Below, in pieces: positions 12,866 to 13,096 of a stretch of DNA of 13,096 nucleotides. Source of the stretch: CAZVIK01 sp964627045 (GTDB lineage: Bacteria > Acidobacteriota > Terriglobia > Bryobacterales > Bryobacteraceae); contig CAZVIK010000105.1 in assembly GCA_964627045.1 (NCBI GenBank), positions 1 to 13,096 of the forward strand. Reading direction: 5' to 3'. Numbering within the stretch: the first letter of the stretch is position 1; every line of letters begins with the position of its first letter. A model generated the notes under the pieces. It was given only the letters and a program-made list of their open reading frames with translations. It was not told the origin of the DNA and made no database searches. The translations under genes and the position numbers were made by a program.

Positions 12866-13096
12866 CTACAAATATTCGGCGCCGAACTCGCGGGCGACCT
12901 TCTGCTGAAGCGCCTTAATCGCCTCGGCGTGGTCCTTCCGGCATACCAGCGTGGCATCGGCGGTGTGCACCACGATCAGATCCTCGCAACCGAGGACGGC
13001 GACCAAGTGGCCCGGATCGCTGGATACCACCAGGGTGTTCGAAGCCGACTCCAGCACGGCTCGCGCCGCCGCTGAGGCATTGCCGGACGGGTCCGC
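12866..13096 (-). CDS. manC: Mannose-1-phosphate guanylyltransferase, C-terminal end (cut by window)
   Basis: The last 76 residues of a protein whose frame runs open through the window edge; the GTG at 13057 is internal. The sequence fits the left-handed beta-helix-like tail of mannose-1-phosphate guanylyltransferases: SSDPGHLVAVLGCEDLIVVH followed by TADATLVCRKDHAEAIKAL, matching the common pattern LVAVxGxxDLVVVxTxDALLVCxxxxxxxVK. The enzyme makes GDP-mannose from mannose-1-phosphate and GTP for exopolysaccharide and glycoprotein synthesis. The catalytic N-terminal domain lies outside the window, so activity and any fused isomerase domain cannot be judged; the tail ends soon after this domain (FGAEYL), which argues against a C-terminal isomerase fusion. 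It is convergent with rsmI. Confidence 0.8.
   Translation of the reverse strand, partial: ADPSGNASAAARAVLESASNTLVVSSDPGHLVAVLGCEDLIVVHTADATLVCRKDHAEAIKALQQKVAREFGAEYL

Noticed and set aside
1..13096. A defence island, prophage, integron or CRISPR system
   Set aside because: I read through both strands for recombinases, nucleases, toxin-antitoxin pairs, terminal repeats and regularly spaced repeats and saw none. Every long stretch is explained by core-type genes.

Overview
The window looks like chromosomal DNA of a high-GC Gram-negative-type bacterium. The gene content (FucP-type and SSF sugar transporters, a single-module Clp ATPase, an EF-P variant, a GT2 enzyme with a C-terminal membrane domain, DinB and YHS proteins) reminds me most of Acidobacteriota of the Solibacter/Bryobacterales type. 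That placement is an inference from gene style and not a database result. I see no tRNA, rRNA, CRISPR array, insertion sequence or phage gene. Both window ends cut through genes.

Layout. (1) 1-3999, plus strand: a sugar uptake and phosphorylation cluster, with a FucP/GluP-type MFS permease (5' end missing), a perfect 13-bp hairpin, an SSF sodium:solute symporter, a 61-residue two-helix membrane protein and galactokinase. The last three genes are tightly coupled (4-nt gap, then a TAATG overlap). (2) 7829-3986, minus strand: a compact five-gene run encoding an alkyltransferase-like protein (Trp in place of the reactive Cys), an unusual EF-P-like factor, a DUF3467 protein, a GH88 unsaturated glucuronyl hydrolase and a membrane-anchored GT2 glycosyltransferase. 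The GT2 and galK ends overlap by 14 bp, convergently. (3) 7873-8710: a secreted YHS-domain protein (plus) facing a DinB-family protein (minus). (4) 8711-9114: a 404-bp gene-free stretch with a consensus TATAAT and a long, G/T-rich leader before a cold-shock protein. (5) 9115-10834, plus: cold-shock protein, a stand-alone IF-1 gene and UDP-GlcNAc 2-epimerase. (6) 10941-12857, plus: a single-module Clp/Hsp100-type AAA+ ATPase followed 6 nt later by rsmI. (7) 12866-13096, minus: the C-terminal end of a mannose-1-phosphate guanylyltransferase, cut by the window edge.

How the genes fit together. The first cluster would import hexose (probably galactose or glucose) by two unrelated transporter families and phosphorylate galactose. 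The GH88 enzyme, GT2, WecB and ManC-like genes point to handling of uronic-acid-containing glycans and to making surface polysaccharide. The EF-P-like factor, IF-1, cold-shock protein and RsmI all act on translation or RNA, but they lie in separate transcription units and I do not claim they form one system.

I found no clear evidence of a wholly new defence or mobile system. The observations most worth following are the EF-P-like protein with an enlarged, altered tip loop next to DUF3467, the small membrane protein between the symporter and galactokinase, the lone Clp-type ATPase with a possible peptidase-docking tripeptide, and the long leader of the cold-shock gene beside an orphan infA.
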